From the NCBI RefSeq assembly GCF_014529535.1, contig NC_050735.1, forward strand, positions 12,721,739 through 12,785,738: a stretch of DNA of 64,000 bases, in the 5' to 3' direction. This document shows, piece by piece, positions 24,463 through 36,900 of this stretch. Position 1 is the first letter of the stretch, and every line of letters starts with the position of its first letter. The DNA comes from Bradysia coprophila (Eukaryota; Arthropoda; Insecta; Diptera; Sciaridae). The position numbers and the translations under genes are program-made. A model generated the notes under the pieces. It ran no database searches and was not told the DNA's origin. It saw only the letters and a list, made by a program, of their open reading frames with translations.

Positions 24463-25344
24463 GGACAGCTTTCCAAAACATTGAAAATAAAAAATCCCAG
24501 AAGATTCAACGCGAGTACACTTCGGGAAAGGTCATTCTTAAATGCTGAACATTTTAGCTTCTCTTATCAACGTATAATATAAAACATGATTGACTGATTG
24601 GCTTATTGTTGCTGCATTGCTCTGAACTAATATGAAATGTAAAAAAAAACAACTTTAGAGGCAGAGAAAAATGAGAAGTCACAAATTGTGACTCATAATT
24701 GCAATCTAATTTACTTTATTCATTCTACATGCATTACCAATGTTAAGATATTTACGTAAATGGTGTAATCGCACGTGGAATGAATAAAATCCATTGGATC
24801 GTTGACAATGTGACTTCTTTATTTTCTAAGAATTGAAATTTGAAATGAAAAACCAAAATTAATTATTTGAAGTATACGAATCCGTATACAAAAACAGAAA
24901 AGAAAATACAAAATTAAAAATCTAAATGGTTGACACACAATGTATACTAAATAACATCATAAACCTACGCATGAAATCATTTTCTTCAATTTCCATATCT
25001 TTTTCTTGGTCAATTTTTTATCGCCAATGTTGATGGATGGGTAGACGATAAAGTAAATTTCACATGTTGCTTATTTGAATGCAGAGAAGGTCGATTAACT
25101 ACACTACACCTTACAGTATCTAAAGGTCAAGTGAATTCTATTATTAAATTAAATTTTCGCACCAAATACTTTGTATTGTGGCATGTAGGTTGAAGTATGT
25201 CAATTACAATATCAAAATTCGCGAGTATAGTTTTCAGAAATTTTCCGTCTTGTCCATTCATAGCCGAATCCTCTACAGAGATTGAGATTTGCAAAAACAA
25301 TTTCGAGAAAATGTTGTTGATAGTCTCGAAAATTCATTTTACCA

Positions 25345-25703
25345 CGACAGTCATCGAGATGTAGGCAGGAATTTGTTTCAGCTGGTCCACTTATACAAAC
25401 AAAACTGCTTACAATTATTTATACGAGTGGTTGGGGCATGAGGACGTATGCGAGGGAGAACCACTCCCTTGTGATTAACATGGTTAAAATCAGTTAATCA
25501 GCAACATGATAAGTGTGAATACGCAAGCCTTTTCAGTGATTAACCATCATATTTCCCGACTAATTGTAGTTTTGTCACGATTAATCACATCAATAAAAAA
25601 GGGTGGTTTCCCCCTGAACGTATAAGCGGTTTAGTTCTTTTGAGGGGACCAGCTGAAAATCAGCTGAGGCAAATTCGTTTCTAAATTTTAATGACGTCCA
25701 CTA
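25345..25703. mobile_element. Probable decayed M1-family MITE
   Basis: 'tttgtttcagctggtccac' near 25370 mirrors 'ggaccagctgaaaatcagctgaggcaaa' near 25650, and the right end reads GACGTCCACT before ATA. The left terminus is eroded. The interior holds further 'gattaa' and 'ttaatc' inverted motifs. Confidence 0.5.
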
Positions 25704-27188
25704 TAATTTGTCGAAAATATCGACAGTCCGACAACCAGAACTGTAATAGTATTTTACATGACTAGGGATGAAAAGATGAAAAGTAGAGTTTTCGTGTGAA
25801 TTTTGTTGATCCTAGGCGAAGCCGAGGTCAATAAACACACGAAAACGAGATTTTTCACGTTTATACGGTTAGTTATGTCATGGATTTTACATGCTGAAAT
25901 GTCGAAAGACGTGCTTCAAACATGAAAAGTACGGTTTTCGACGCATGTAGCATGTAAATGGTATTGGATGTCTAGAAATGGTAGAATAAGCTAAAGTTTT
26001 TTTTGAAATATCAGTGGTTGGATTCTTCCACTCCTATGTATGCATACACAATACACAATTATGAAGAAAAGGTTTGATTACCATGTTGAAAATGGTCACT
26101 TACATGACATACAGTTTTGGTGTCGAGTTTGTTGGTGCGAGGCGACGCCGAGGTCAATAAACACTCTAAAACGTGTTTTTTCATTTTCATCTCGAGTTCT
26201 GTAATGCATTTTAAATGGCAGTAATACTACAACACATTCAATATGTAAATAGCATGTACACAAGAAGACCCATTCCTAATTACTTTTTTGGTCATAAAGA
26301 GAGAGAATATGAATTGAAATGAATCGGACATGGTTTATGATGAACATGAAAACTTTGAAGCAAAATCTGTACAATACAAAAATATCAAAATAAAAAAAGA
26401 AAATTGGAAATTCATAAAAATGCTTCACAATTTTGAATTTGTTTGAATTTGAAGGTGAATGCTTCGGTGACAAATAAATTGGATACAAAAGCAAGCGAGA
26501 ACACTTCAAAGAAAACTTCTAAATTAATAAAATTAATTATACTTAACGACTTAATGTATACGAACAATTAATTGAAAATATTCAGATTTTAAGGTACCTA
26601 TTATAATGAATGATATGAAATAAAATTGAAAGATTTATGTGTACTTAATATTAAGTAAAAAAAAATAAGTTTAATAAAATATTTAGTAATACCATCAAAA
26701 GATTTCGCAGAAATATTTTATTTTTTTTTTGGTCATTTCACAGGCTTCACACGCACACGCCACCTTTGTCCCCTCCAAAGTGATGAAAAGACTCTTATCA
26801 AACGCTCTCGCTGCTCTAATTATATATTCGCGAAGGAAATTCTTTTCATTTTTCTCACAATGAGATGTAACATTACATTTTTTCGCTTCGGCTTCAGCCG
26901 GTTGTTTGTTTGGTTCACATTTCCTCCCTCAGTGTAGGATGAGTAGACGAGTGTGTTCTTATTCAATCGTATATTTAGGGTGAAAGAGTTGCATGACAAC
27001 GGCTGGTCGTTGTGCACAAAATGGAGAAAAGTGTAACCTTAATGCTGCGGCTCACTGTAACTTTCAATATACAAATATGGCTGGCCAACCGTATCATGTT
27101 ATAATCTGTCACCATATCTTACTTCCACCGTTGATGTAGATTACAGGTGGCTAGTTTCTAACGAAAATATTTTTAAAATATTTTTTTA

Positions 27189-27357
27189 CAGGGGACGTCA
27201 GTGAAATTTGGACATATTAATTTGCTTTCTATATCTTTCAGCTGGTCCAAAATGGTTTTTTACTTGTTTATACAGGATTTGTTGTTGTAAAAGTAGATCA
27301 GCCGAAAAACGCGGTTCACCTGCTAAAGTCATGTCTAAATTTCACTGACGTCTCCTG
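27189..27357. mobile_element. M1-family MITE with TA target duplication
   Basis: CAGGGGACGTCAGTGAAATT after TA (27187-27188) mirrors AATTTCACTGACGTCTCCTG before TA (27358-27359). The 169-bp element is non-coding and lies between exd exons 4a and 4b. It is the cleanest copy for defining this family's ends. Confidence 0.85.
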
Positions 27358-27580
27358 TATTACAATTGAGGTTTTTACTGGATTTCAACAATTGTTGTAC
27401 ATTCCATATTATTTTAGGATTATTGTTCGATTCCTGAGAATCTCCCTCACTCCACTACATTATTACATTAATCTGAACCAACCAGCAGGTCTACATAAAC
27501 ACAAAGGCCTGGTTTACAATTAGCAATCAACATTTAATTTGCTATTGATAAGGCATGTGTACACCGACGGTATTACACCG

Positions 27581-27785
27581 TACGTTTACATAGCAACGCG
27601 AATTTGACATAAAATTCTTTTGTTTTCATGCCATTTCCAATTCTTTTAAAATGTAAAAATTACGAAAGCTACGCAATTTTGATGATTGAAATGAATCAAT
27701 CGACCAAATTGCGTTGCTTTTGCCTTTTTAAAGGCCTGAAAACAAAAGAATTTTATGTCAAACTTGCCTTGCTATATGTAGTTAC
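27581..27785. mobile_element. Fold-back element, ~205 bp
   Basis: 'acgtttacatagcaacgcgaatttgacataaaattcttttgttttca' on the left is mirrored by 'tgaaaacaaaagaattttatgtcaaacttgccttgctatatgtagt' on the right, with about 110 bp between. The TTTACATAGCAACG motif relates it to the fold-back at 14341. Confidence 0.75.
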
Positions 27786-28151
27786 AGTAGCTGGTCTTTG
27801 AAGTGCTTACTAAATTATGACTGGTGCGTTAGTGGACCAGATTATAGACTCAGCTCCTACGCAAAGTTGCGCTTTCAAGTTTAAAATTTGTTACCAAAAA
27901 CATGTTTTCGCCACTTACGCTCGGTAAATATCAGCTGTTGCAGATTCCGCACTTCAATGAAATTTACCGAGTCTACTTCTTTTAGTTCTATAGGGTTATG
28001 TGCTCCGACACACAGTCATTTGGTTGTTGTTTTCTCATGTTTGGTGAAAAACTCCACATCACAGCTTATTTCTAGGTCCCAGTTCGTTATCTTCTTCAAA
28101 GTTTTTTTTTTCAACAATTTTAATCAACCCGAAAAAATCTCTCCATTCCAG

Positions 28152-28436
28152 GTCTCTCAAATTTGTAATTGGTTCGGTAACAAGCGAATTCGTTACAAGA
28201 AAAACATTGGCAAAGCCCAGGAGGAGGCCAACATGTACGCAGCTAAAAAAGCAGCTGGAGCATCACCGTATTCGATGCGTGGTCCATCATCGTCCGGTAC
28301 AACGACACCAATGATGTCACCGGCTCCGCACGACACAATGGGCTATTCGCTGGGTGGCAACGGTTACGAACAGCAACAAGCGTATGATGGCAGTATGGGT
28401 TATGATCAATCAATGCATCAAGATTTGAGTCCTTAG
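28152..28436 (+). CDS. exd: exd alternative last exon 4b (duplicated exon)
   Basis: This second version of the terminal exon follows a good acceptor (CTCTCCATTCCAG), again in phase 0, and ends at the same residue motif, MHQDLSP. It also encodes 94 residues, about five sixths of them identical to exon 4a. Helix 3 reads [18 protein letters not shown], so homeodomain positions 45 and 46 change from Val-Ser to Ile-Cys; most other changes lie in the tail (for example MRGPSSSG for MGGPPSG). Many synonymous differences and an intact frame indicate an old duplication kept by selection. Its own AATAAA lies near 28471. No separate upstream exons exist, so it should splice from exon 3 at 18845 across a 9.3-kb intron, excluding 4a. 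Confidence 0.9.
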   Translation, partial: VSQICNWFGNKRIRYKKNIGKAQEEANMYAAKKAAGASPYSMRGPSSSGTTTPMMSPAPHDTMGYSLGGNGYEQQQAYDGSMGYDQSMHQDLSP

Positions 28437-30958
28437 ACGTGGGTAGGTGGGAAAACGACTTTTACGAACAAATAAAAAAAATTCGATTGATTTTTACTTG
28501 ATGTTTTGGTTAAGTTAAAATAATTTTTATTTTATGTCGTACAATCGGTGGAGTTATATTTTATGTTTTTATTCGTCCTTGTCGTGAATGTTTAGTCCAT
28601 TTATTTCTAACAAATGTTATCGTCTTGTTTTTATCATTCTTTCATCGTTTGTTTGAATGCACAATTTATCGCTGTTTTTCTTTCAGTATTATAAGACGAG
28701 TAATGAGTATATCAATGAAAGCCTAAAACAGATATGGCCAATATTGACCGATTTATCATGAACGCACTCACAATTTATGTCAAAACCATATAAAAGTGAG
28801 TGCGTTTCATCTTCTTCGGGTCATCAGTAGACCAAACCTGTTTTATACTTTCGTCGATGAGTATCACTCGTGTTCCGAAGGTTACAAGATCTCACGTTCT
28901 TGACATACGGCTGTCACTGTTCTCACATTCAACTCCTAAATGACTAATCATAGTTTGGGTGTTGTGATGAGTTGCAGCTCGTACTAATTTTTGATTTGAT
29001 TTTCCATGAAGTCAGGATATTCATCAGCTAAAATTGGATATAGGTCGTCCTCCATGACGCAATCTTCGGAAATCAATCAATTTTCAAACTCAATTGCAAC
29101 ATCACATTCGAACTGAGACTGTAAGAGTTCATTATCGAACGAAATTCATTGTAGTCACAAACTTTATTACATGTCTGTAACATCGACCCTCCCACACGTC
29201 TCAACACAAAATTTCCCACGAAGACAGTGACGTACTATTACTTCTCATATCTTCGTGAGGGCTTGTGTTCATTCTTAACGATAAATTGATTCATTGGGTC
29301 ATTCAAATTTAGATTTTAATTTTCGTTTTTCGTCTGCATGTAATGTCTTCAATAATCTTAATTTCTTATGGTTTCAATTTCTGCACCACCTAATTGCTGA
29401 TTAAGCAACCGAGCAGAAATTGCTAGTTACGAGAATTGTATCTGTAGGATGTCCACACGTGCAGTGTCCAAGCACAGAGCACTGGGTAAAGAATTAACGG
29501 GCCTCGCTAACTAACAATCGCTGCTCTTCGTCGAGTATAATTTTGTTATTTTATTTAAAAAAAAAACATTCTGTGTACGGAACCGTATCTTATGTGATAG
29601 GTACGCTATCGAAAACGTGTATACTAATTCAAATACAAACTACAAATCAAATAAATTACGAAGTAAAAAAACAATAAAAAAAACTTTAATGAATAAATGA
29701 AAAACAAAAATCTTAAAAACAAATTATATTCGGAACGTTTTGCGTTAAGAGAGTGTGACGGTATTGAAAAGTATAAAACAAGTATAATCAAGTTAAGGCT
29801 TTTTGCAACAAAACGCATTTATCGGTGTCCACTTTTATTGAAAAAGTTTTTCGCATTTTTCATTTGTATTCAATTGTGATGTGTGTGCTTCTTTTATTGT
29901 TTCAACAATTTTAAACTTTCGGCTACAATTTCATCAACAGTTTCATCTACCTACACATAACGGCGCGAAGGAGATATGATTCACATTTTTCTTTTGTTCT
30001 CCTGTCAAATTTGACAGTCAGTCAAAAAATTGAGTTAGGTATCTTTAACGCTGCTGTGTGTACCGTACCTACAGTACGTTTTTCCTTTAGAGTTCCCTTT
30101 TTGCGAACTTAAAATAATCTGTTGTTTACCAACAAAATATTTTTTTAATTGACTTCTATTCTCTCTCACCCACCCTAGTGAAAACGAAACTTGTAAAAGA
30201 ACTATTGAAAAGTCGATTAGGCATATTCATCATTCGGTCCATGTAACTCCCATGTGGTTAGTCCAAATGAGACCGATACGAATGGCTTAATGGAATTTAT
30301 TTTCACTGGGACACTGCTTTTCATTCATAATTTTTCCTTCAATTAATAATCATATAAGCTTAGTGTGCAATAATTTTAAGTGAAGATATAAAAAGCGAAT
30401 AACTATTATAATGCTAATTCCCCCACAATTACCTATACCCCAAACTAATTTAGTTTGGTCATTTGACGAAAATAAAACAAAATACAAAAAAATGAACGCA
30501 TGTATACGGACAAAAATTTAACAAAAAATATCTTTTTATTGAAAAACTATAAATTATTAAGCAAGAAAAAAGAAAAGAAAATTAAATCAAATTATTTAGA
30601 GCGTAATTGAGTGTACTTACATTACTAATTAACGTTTAGATTGATGAACAAAATGAAAATCAATATTATTTTATGTATTAAGTAGATTGTATTGTACCTT
30701 TTTTTAAAATACAAGCAGTAAAATAAAACAAAAATGAAATTCTTTTATTCACTCAGCACGCACGAAACAAAAACACAATAGCTTTAGTTCAATTTCAGGT
30801 TATGTTAACTAAATAAACATCTAAACTTACTTAAGCATAACTGTTATGATTAGAGAAAAGGAAATATAATTTCGACTAGTTATTTCAACTTCCCTTGGGG
30901 TATATGTCAAAAATTTATACGAAAATAAGGAATGAGAAGTACTCCAACGCATGTTTTA
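28437..30958. other. Downstream of exd, no gene seen
   Basis: Nothing coding was recognised. A short hairpin (GAACGCACTCAC...GTGAGTGCGTTTC) lies near 28762-28810. The rest is AT-rich. Confidence 0.4.
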
Positions 30959-30959
30959 A

Positions 30960-31332
30960 TTAAGAGGAACCTACCCATGGTTAAATTGCTGCCTACATTT
31001 CGGGGCAAAATTATTATTATTTTGATGATAATTTTGGATCCGCACCCTTTTTGGAAAAGGTACGACTATCGTTTGGTGTTAAAATGTGTTTGCTTTCAAT
31101 AAAAATTTAAATGTCAGTCTGAGAAAACTCAATATTTCACGAAAATTGACACATGTTTTGAGTTTTCTCTCTCACCACAAACATTTAACTTTTAACTGAA
31201 AGCTAACACATAACACCAAACGATGGTCGTACTTTATCCAAAAAAGATGCGAGTCCAAAATTATCATCAAAATAATAATAATTTTGCCCCCAAATGTAGG
31301 CAACAATATAGCCATGTGTAGATTCCTCTTAA
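30960..31332. mobile_element. Fold-back MITE with ~160-bp arms
   Basis: The arms begin TTAAGAGGAACCTACCCATGG and end CCATGTGTAGATTCCTCTTAA. Pairing runs inward through 'gcctacattt', 'caaaattattattattttgat', 'gtacgac' and 'cgtttggtgtta'. Only about 50 bp lie between the arms. The element is non-coding. Confidence 0.8.
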
Positions 31333-31725
31333 CTGGTCTCCAGAACTGTCACTATGATCATAACAGTCTATAGCGAGTACATACATAGATACAACCTTTA
31401 AAAGATTTATTGGCACTTGAGGTAGAAGTGGGCGACACCTCCCGACAAAAAAATTACTGACATAACAACAAAAGAAAACGTGAAAAGCAAAGATAATTAC
31501 TGTCAAAATGTATGAACAAATTTAGTTTTTATCAGCTCTAATTAAATTGTTGCCCAGTTTGTTACTACTTCCCGTGTTATTTTGTGTGTAATTACAGTGC
31601 AAATGATTACAAATTTATTTCGATCGATTGTGTAAACAACAAAGAAATTGAATAATCTATATAAAACCGAAGTCCTCCATACATTTTGACAGAAAGTGAT
31701 CTTTGCGTTTCATCAAAGGCTCTAT

Positions 31726-31870
31726 ACCATGCAAAAGTTCAACATCTTTTATCTGTCAAAAACTGTCCCTAACATCCGCCGTTTTCAAAATTCTTCATAC
31801 AAAATGTAAACAAACGGCGGCTCTAAGAGGCCGTTTTTGACAGATAAAAGATGTTGAACTTTTGCATGGT
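31726..31870. mobile_element. Fold-back MITE, 145 bp
   Basis: ACCATGCAAAAGTTCAACAT and the following 'cttttatctgtcaaaaac' are mirrored by 'gtttttgacagataaaag' and ATGTTGAACTTTTGCATGGT. Inner CCGCCGTTT / AAACGGCGG also pair. Confidence 0.8.
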
Positions 31871-32458
31871 TCTAGCATTTGGTTCCATACAATTTAGTGA
31901 CAGCAAAGCGACCTCTACGGTGCATCTCAAATTTTTGTACAAAATTTCTTGGAACTTTTTTAAAAATTCCCATTTTATTCGCATCTACTTATCTACTCTC
32001 ATTGACTTCAAATGAATGAGCCAAAAATGACTATAAAAAGAAATATCACAAGCGAAAGCAGAGATTAGGAGAAAATTCGGCAATAAGTGGGCCAACAACC
32101 ATAAAAAATCGGCTTTTTTACCCTTTTGTGAAACTGGAAATTTCTATATTGTGCCTATCGATGTGAACATTTTGAGTACACTTTCTGCGAATTTTCTTTT
32201 TAATTCCCATTTTTTACATATTTTCTGGGAACAAAACAAGAAAATTCATGGTCATAGTTTTGATAGTTTTGGAAACTCAAATGTTTTTGAGGTGATTGTT
32301 GCTCGGGCTACAGCACCAAAAAATACTCGATGATTTCAATGGTTTCGATTTTTTTTATTTTTGTGTTATCTCATTTTAAGAACATTATAACATTAGTGAA
32401 GAGAACAAATCTAACTAACCTATAAATCAAACGAGGCGTGGATAACAGTTTCCTTTCT

Positions 32459-35174
32459 TTAATCATTAATATTCAAAAGACCCTTCCAAGCTGGCCTTGG
32501 TTCTCCAATAGTAATTTCCATACTGTTCTTCGCTCGTACCTGTCTCTTACTTTTGCAATACGGTCGAAGCGTTGCATAGTACAAGATTTCGATGATTGAA
32601 ATGATACTGAAGCCCATGAAAAGGTTCAAAAGACCTCCAATTCCTGAAACGGTAAGACTATACAACTACAGTCGGCTTGTTTGAAATAAGTGCCACATTT
32701 CGTTTCAGCTGTTTGCAGCTGATCCACTCATACAAACGAAAATTCTTATATTTGTTTATACGGATCACAGAGTCCACAAAATAAGAATTACAAGAACGCA
32801 CTTACCTGCTGTAAATGAATCGATATTTAATTGCATTCAGATCGATTGTTACGTTATTGCTTACACAGAAAATCGGTGAATCCAACAAATTGACTCTTCA
32901 TGTTCCTTCGAGTCACAGAATCATCATAGAATATGTCCACCATTGCGATGTTTTCTCTAATAAACAGGAGGGGTTCTATTGAAATTACTGTCTGGTCTAG
33001 GTATAGGAAGATACAATAATGCTACTCATGGACCGGTAACATGCTCATATAGATTAACGTCTTTGTCCTTTATAGTAAGGTATGTTCATTGAAACATTTA
33101 CTTACGTCCACCTATGGTCCGCTTGCAACCAAAAATTACCTCAAAAACCTGGAATCGTACTTTTGTAGTATTTCCTCTTTTACGTATCCGGTAATATTAA
33201 ATCTGCTCATCGACATCTGCGAGTTAAAGCTCATCGAAAAGCATCCTGGCAGACATTTACAGGAAAAAGTTTTGTTGTACGGCGACTCGATAGAAAATCT
33301 AACTTTTTTGTAGCAGTGGCGATCCTGTTGGCTACAGACCCTCGTTTTTATGTCGAATCTTGGCATAAAATGCACTACACAACCACACTGCGCTTCAATA
33401 ATTCTTGCCTTACACTCCAGTTCGCAGTTTTTTCTAGTGTACGATCTACCATAACAACCAAAAGTTTATGAAATTTTACATTGAAGATCATCACAACTCA
33501 CTAATTCGTACCGATAGTATGTAAGATTTGCATCACTAGTGAACATACATTGTCTCTTATATTTTGCGACAGTTCGTATTAACGGTGAAGCAGATGGTAT
33601 ATAAGGGGTGACAGCTAATCGGGTGTGATATCCGGTTTTAATTAAAATGCCATAGTTTGCTACCAACGGCGTTTCTATGGGATTGTGAAGTAGAATCTAA
33701 TTTTCGGATAACGAGATTTAGTTACAAATGTCTCAGCCAAACAGTCGTTTGAGTGGTTGTGATCATGATGCCTACCTTGAATCCTGCGCTGTTTGTTGAA
33801 GAACAGTAGTAATCATCAAAATTGGCATGCAGGACTATTGTCAATCCCAATGCACTTCCGGGAGCTAATAAATCATATGCAGATATTTCAATAGACCCCT
33901 GATTAAATCACAGTTACCTAAAGCAACCCGAGGATACGTGGTTCTGTTTAAGATTTGATTTCCATATCCAATTTCTGGATTCCAATCTACTGGCTGGTAT
34001 TCAATATTTTCGTAAAAATCGAAGTCGTCCTCCTCTCTAAAGGAACGGTTCTAATTATTCTAATTTTCAATTCTTTCAGAGGTTAGATGCCAGTAACATG
34101 CATAACGTTTTGGAGAGAATTTTTTTTTTTTTTTTCTTACCGATAATTTTGTTGATTGAACTTTGGGTGTACAAGATTAAATGAGCAACAAAGTCCATCA
34201 TCTGTCATAGTGGTTTCGAATATTTTTGAGCAATTCACCGATCTTCTTCCATATTTACACATAATCAACATCTCTTCACATGGTTGAGCCACCTTAAATA
34301 ATTAAATTAAAAATCTGGAAAGTATTCGACTAGGAGAGAGAAAATTTCTGATTGGTGTGAAGTTTGCAGTTCGTGCCGACAAGGGTTGTGTGATTACACG
34401 AGTCAGAAAAAACTTCTTTCCTCGAGTCGCTTATGGCTTCTAGGGACCAAAACCTATAAAGGCACATATAAAAAAGTCCGCTGGAAAATGCTTCCGATTT
34501 TGGCAGGTCGTTTTTCAAAAGAATCCTTCAATTCAATCGGTTTGAATCGTTCTACAATGTACTAATAACGAAGAAGAGATTATTCGCACATTGTAATAGA
34601 TTCACTCGCAGATACAGCAGTCGGCAGATACTCAATATACTATTTCTTACCCGTAACACGAATTCCTTATACTGCGTCCAATTCGATGTGAAATTATGAT
34701 TCATCACATCATCTCTCATACAAAGTGTTTTCAGCTGATAATCTTCAAGTGTTCCGGGTTCGATATCCTTGGCAATACGTTTCATAGCTTGATTCATGTT
34801 ACAGATTGTCGTTGCAGGAAATGGTATTTGTGTAATGGACGTTGTGAGGGGATCATTTGATATAATGACTGGTGTGGCTGTCCATTTCATCCACATAATG
34901 GAGATGAAGTAGGTGGACAGTGACGATACCAATAGAAATGCCAAAATAAAAAATATTCTGGAAGTAAAATTTGTGAGTGGAACGACATTTCAGGTGACGA
35001 ACAGGCACACCTTTCGCTTAGCGATAGATTTTTGTCACCGACATATTTAAGACCATTTATGTTTGAGTCTGCCATGTACTCCTCAAAATTCCGTTTAAAT
35101 GAATTCGATTTACTTTCAACGGGTTTTTTAACACGCAATCGCAACCGCTTACGCTTGATAGAATTCACATCCAT
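32459..35174 (-). CDS. DEG/ENaC (pickpocket-like) channel, copy A
   Basis: This encodes a predicted amiloride-type sodium channel subunit of the insect pickpocket group at the plasma membrane. Exons on minus: 35174-35011, 34957-34651, 34292-34141, 34036-33918, 33864-33776, 33696-33512, 33445-33140, 32956-32865, 32808-32806, 32643-32459. Together they give 1602 nt, 533 residues. A basic N-terminus (RKRLRLRVKK) leads to the pre-TM1 segment FEEYMADSNINGLKY and TM1 at about 56-77. The extracellular domain has FPATTIC, DGLCCSFN, ILLHNPIETP and a Cys-rich stretch (CELECKARIIEAQCGCV). TM2 follows GFTDFLSGIGGLLNLFMGFS. The ATG is chosen as the first in frame and is conserved with copy B. No lesion is seen; exon lengths match copy B exactly. 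The exact pickpocket subgroup is not assigned. Confidence 0.85.
32806..32808 (-). other. Predicted 3-nt micro-exon (CAG), gene A
   Basis: Exon 8 ends ...TTTCTGT before GTAAGC and the last exon starts GAATTGG after TTTCAG. Joining them directly makes the in-frame stop TGA. Between them lies TTCATTTACAG|CAG|GTAAGTG. Adding CAG gives TCA GGA (Ser-Gly) and restores the family spacing between DFL and GGLL. The same site exists in gene B. Confidence 0.65.
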
Positions 35175-35425
35175 TTTCAAGCAAAAATTAAATTTCCGTT
35201 TTGCTCAACACAGAACTCGCTTAAACGCGTATCAAATCCAACTGGACATTTCCTTGAAGGGAATCGATAGTCTTACTTCATAATATTAATTACGTGTCCC
35301 CGATAATTACATGTGCGTTCGCATGACACTTATTTATATGAGAAATTTTTTTCAGCTCCTTTTGATTATATGTTATCGGTTTCGGGCCGAGCAGACTCGT
35401 TGAAAATTTGAACTCCCTGATCGTA

Positions 35426-36584
35426 CACAGATAAAAATATTGACCTAGATCTAAATATTTTTGGGATTAACAGTACGTGACCGAATTTTTTTTAGACTTT
35501 AGAATTTAAATTTAATCCCCTCAGGGATTACTTGAACTTATCCCCAAATGAGTAATCCCTAGAGAAATTAAATTTTAATATTTTAGGCCCTGACGTTTGA
35601 CGCTTGTTTACTAGTTTACTCATTTTAATCTGATCTAAATGTTTTTGTAATGCAATAAAAAAAAATTCTAACCCTTCCTACTTTTACTTCAGAAAAAAAA
35701 TAAAAAACGATTTTTACGGATATTGTGATATTATAGTTTTTATCTAAACGTCTGATATGAGAAAAAGCTTTTTTGTGAATCTGGAATGAGAAATGTTTTT
35801 ATGAAACAGAAATTATTTTTTTTATTTACCTGACGAGATTTGAACCCGGGACCTCCTGCACTTCAGTTTATGATCTTACCACTGCTGCAATTTGTTCTTA
35901 ATCCCAACGTGGCTTATTGTGAACCGTTGTTTCAAAGAAACTAATTCCTCGTGGGATTAAAATTCAAATTGCCAGATGACAAGATCGTCACTTCAAACCT
36001 CAATATTTTTTCATGATTTTCATTTTTATATTCTCCTGAAGTTTTCTTACCATTTTTTAAGTATTTAACCATTTAAATTCAAAAATGTCTGGTTTCCCGT
36101 GGTAATGGGGATAGTTCGCGGCTAAAATTGGCCTTCCTGCCAATTTCGATCTAGAATGTCTCTATATCTATACTATCTTTGTAATGTTTACATTGATTTA
36201 ATGATTTCTTGAATCTGGTAGTATTTTTACAAATTTTATTGTGAGCCTGGTATCGTAAGGCAGAATAATCCATCGGTAGTCCCATTGCAACATTTTAAGA
36301 CCAAATTAGTTTTTCTCACAAAACCGTATCTTGCTCGTAAATCGTGTTCGAACTCAATTAACTCAAAAGTGTGATTTCAAGACAATCAAATTATAAACGG
36401 AAAATAATAAGCAGTAGTATCATCATTCAATCCCCAATATTATTGTTTGGACCTACTTTTAATCCCTGATGGAATTACATTTTTTCAATTTCTGGCGAAG
36501 ATTAAAAATCTAATCCCGAAAAAATTACTTTTTTAAAGTAATTCCCTCGGACCTAAAAATTCTAATCCCATATTTTTGTCTGTG
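35426..36584. mobile_element. 1159-bp TIR element between the two channel genes
   Basis: CACAGATAAAAATAT and ATATTTTTGTCTGTG form the ends, each flanked by TA (35424-35425, 36585-36586). The element sits at the centre of the inverted duplication, in the shared 5' region. It has no long open frame and contains repeated 'ctaatccc' and 'gggatta' motifs plus a tRNA-like segment on minus (about 35836-35895). It looks like a non-autonomous Tc1/mariner-type element; class assignment rests on the TA duplication alone. Confidence 0.75.
35830..35897 (-). other. tRNA-like segment inside the TIR element
   Basis: Read on minus it has a box A-like GCAGCAGTGGTAAGA and a box B-like GGGTTCAAATCTCG at normal tRNA spacing. 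Clean acceptor pairing was not established, so a pseudo-tRNA or SINE-derived insert is more likely than a functional tRNA gene. Confidence 0.4.
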
Positions 36585-36900
36585 TAATGACCGAAATATT
36601 GCAAGTCTTTCAAGTTAATTACAGTTCGGTCGACACGAAACCGATAACACATAATCAAAAGGAGCTGAAAAAAAATCCTCACAGAAATAAGTGTCATGCG
36701 AACGCACATGTAATTATCGCGGCCACGTAATTAATATTATGAAGTAAGGCTATCAATTCTAAATTTAAAAAGTTTATTCAATGTTGCTCAGATTCTTTTA
36801 TTTGCTATCGATTCCTTTCAAGGAAATATCTAGTTGGATTTGATACGCGTTCAAACGAGTTCTGTGTCGAGCAAAACGGAAATTTAATTTCTGCTTGAAA

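Larger units (their letters stand above)
32200..35390. repeat. Left arm (A) of a large inverted duplication
   Basis: It matches 36640-40880 in inverse orientation through exons, introns, outer flank and 5' flank. Outer boundary: 'atgaccatg' / 'catggtcat' and 'ctgggaacaaaacaag' / 'cttgttttgttcccag' near 32230 and 40850. Inner boundary: 'tgttatcggtttcg' at about 35374 and 'cgaaaccgataaca' at about 36638. Similarity stops just inside these points. Confidence 0.85.

Noticed and set aside
27888..28151. Open extension upstream of exd exon 4b
   Set aside because: Only the part after the acceptor at 28151 is conserved with exon 4a; the upstream part is intron that happens to be open.
28152..28436. 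Exon 4b as a processed pseudogene or separate gene
   Set aside because: It begins exactly at the exon boundary with a fresh intronic acceptor and has no other exd exons nearby, which fits tandem exon duplication.
35830..35897. Possible functional tRNA gene on minus
   Set aside because: Boxes A and B are plausible, but acceptor and anticodon stems were not convincing by eye and it sits inside a transposon.
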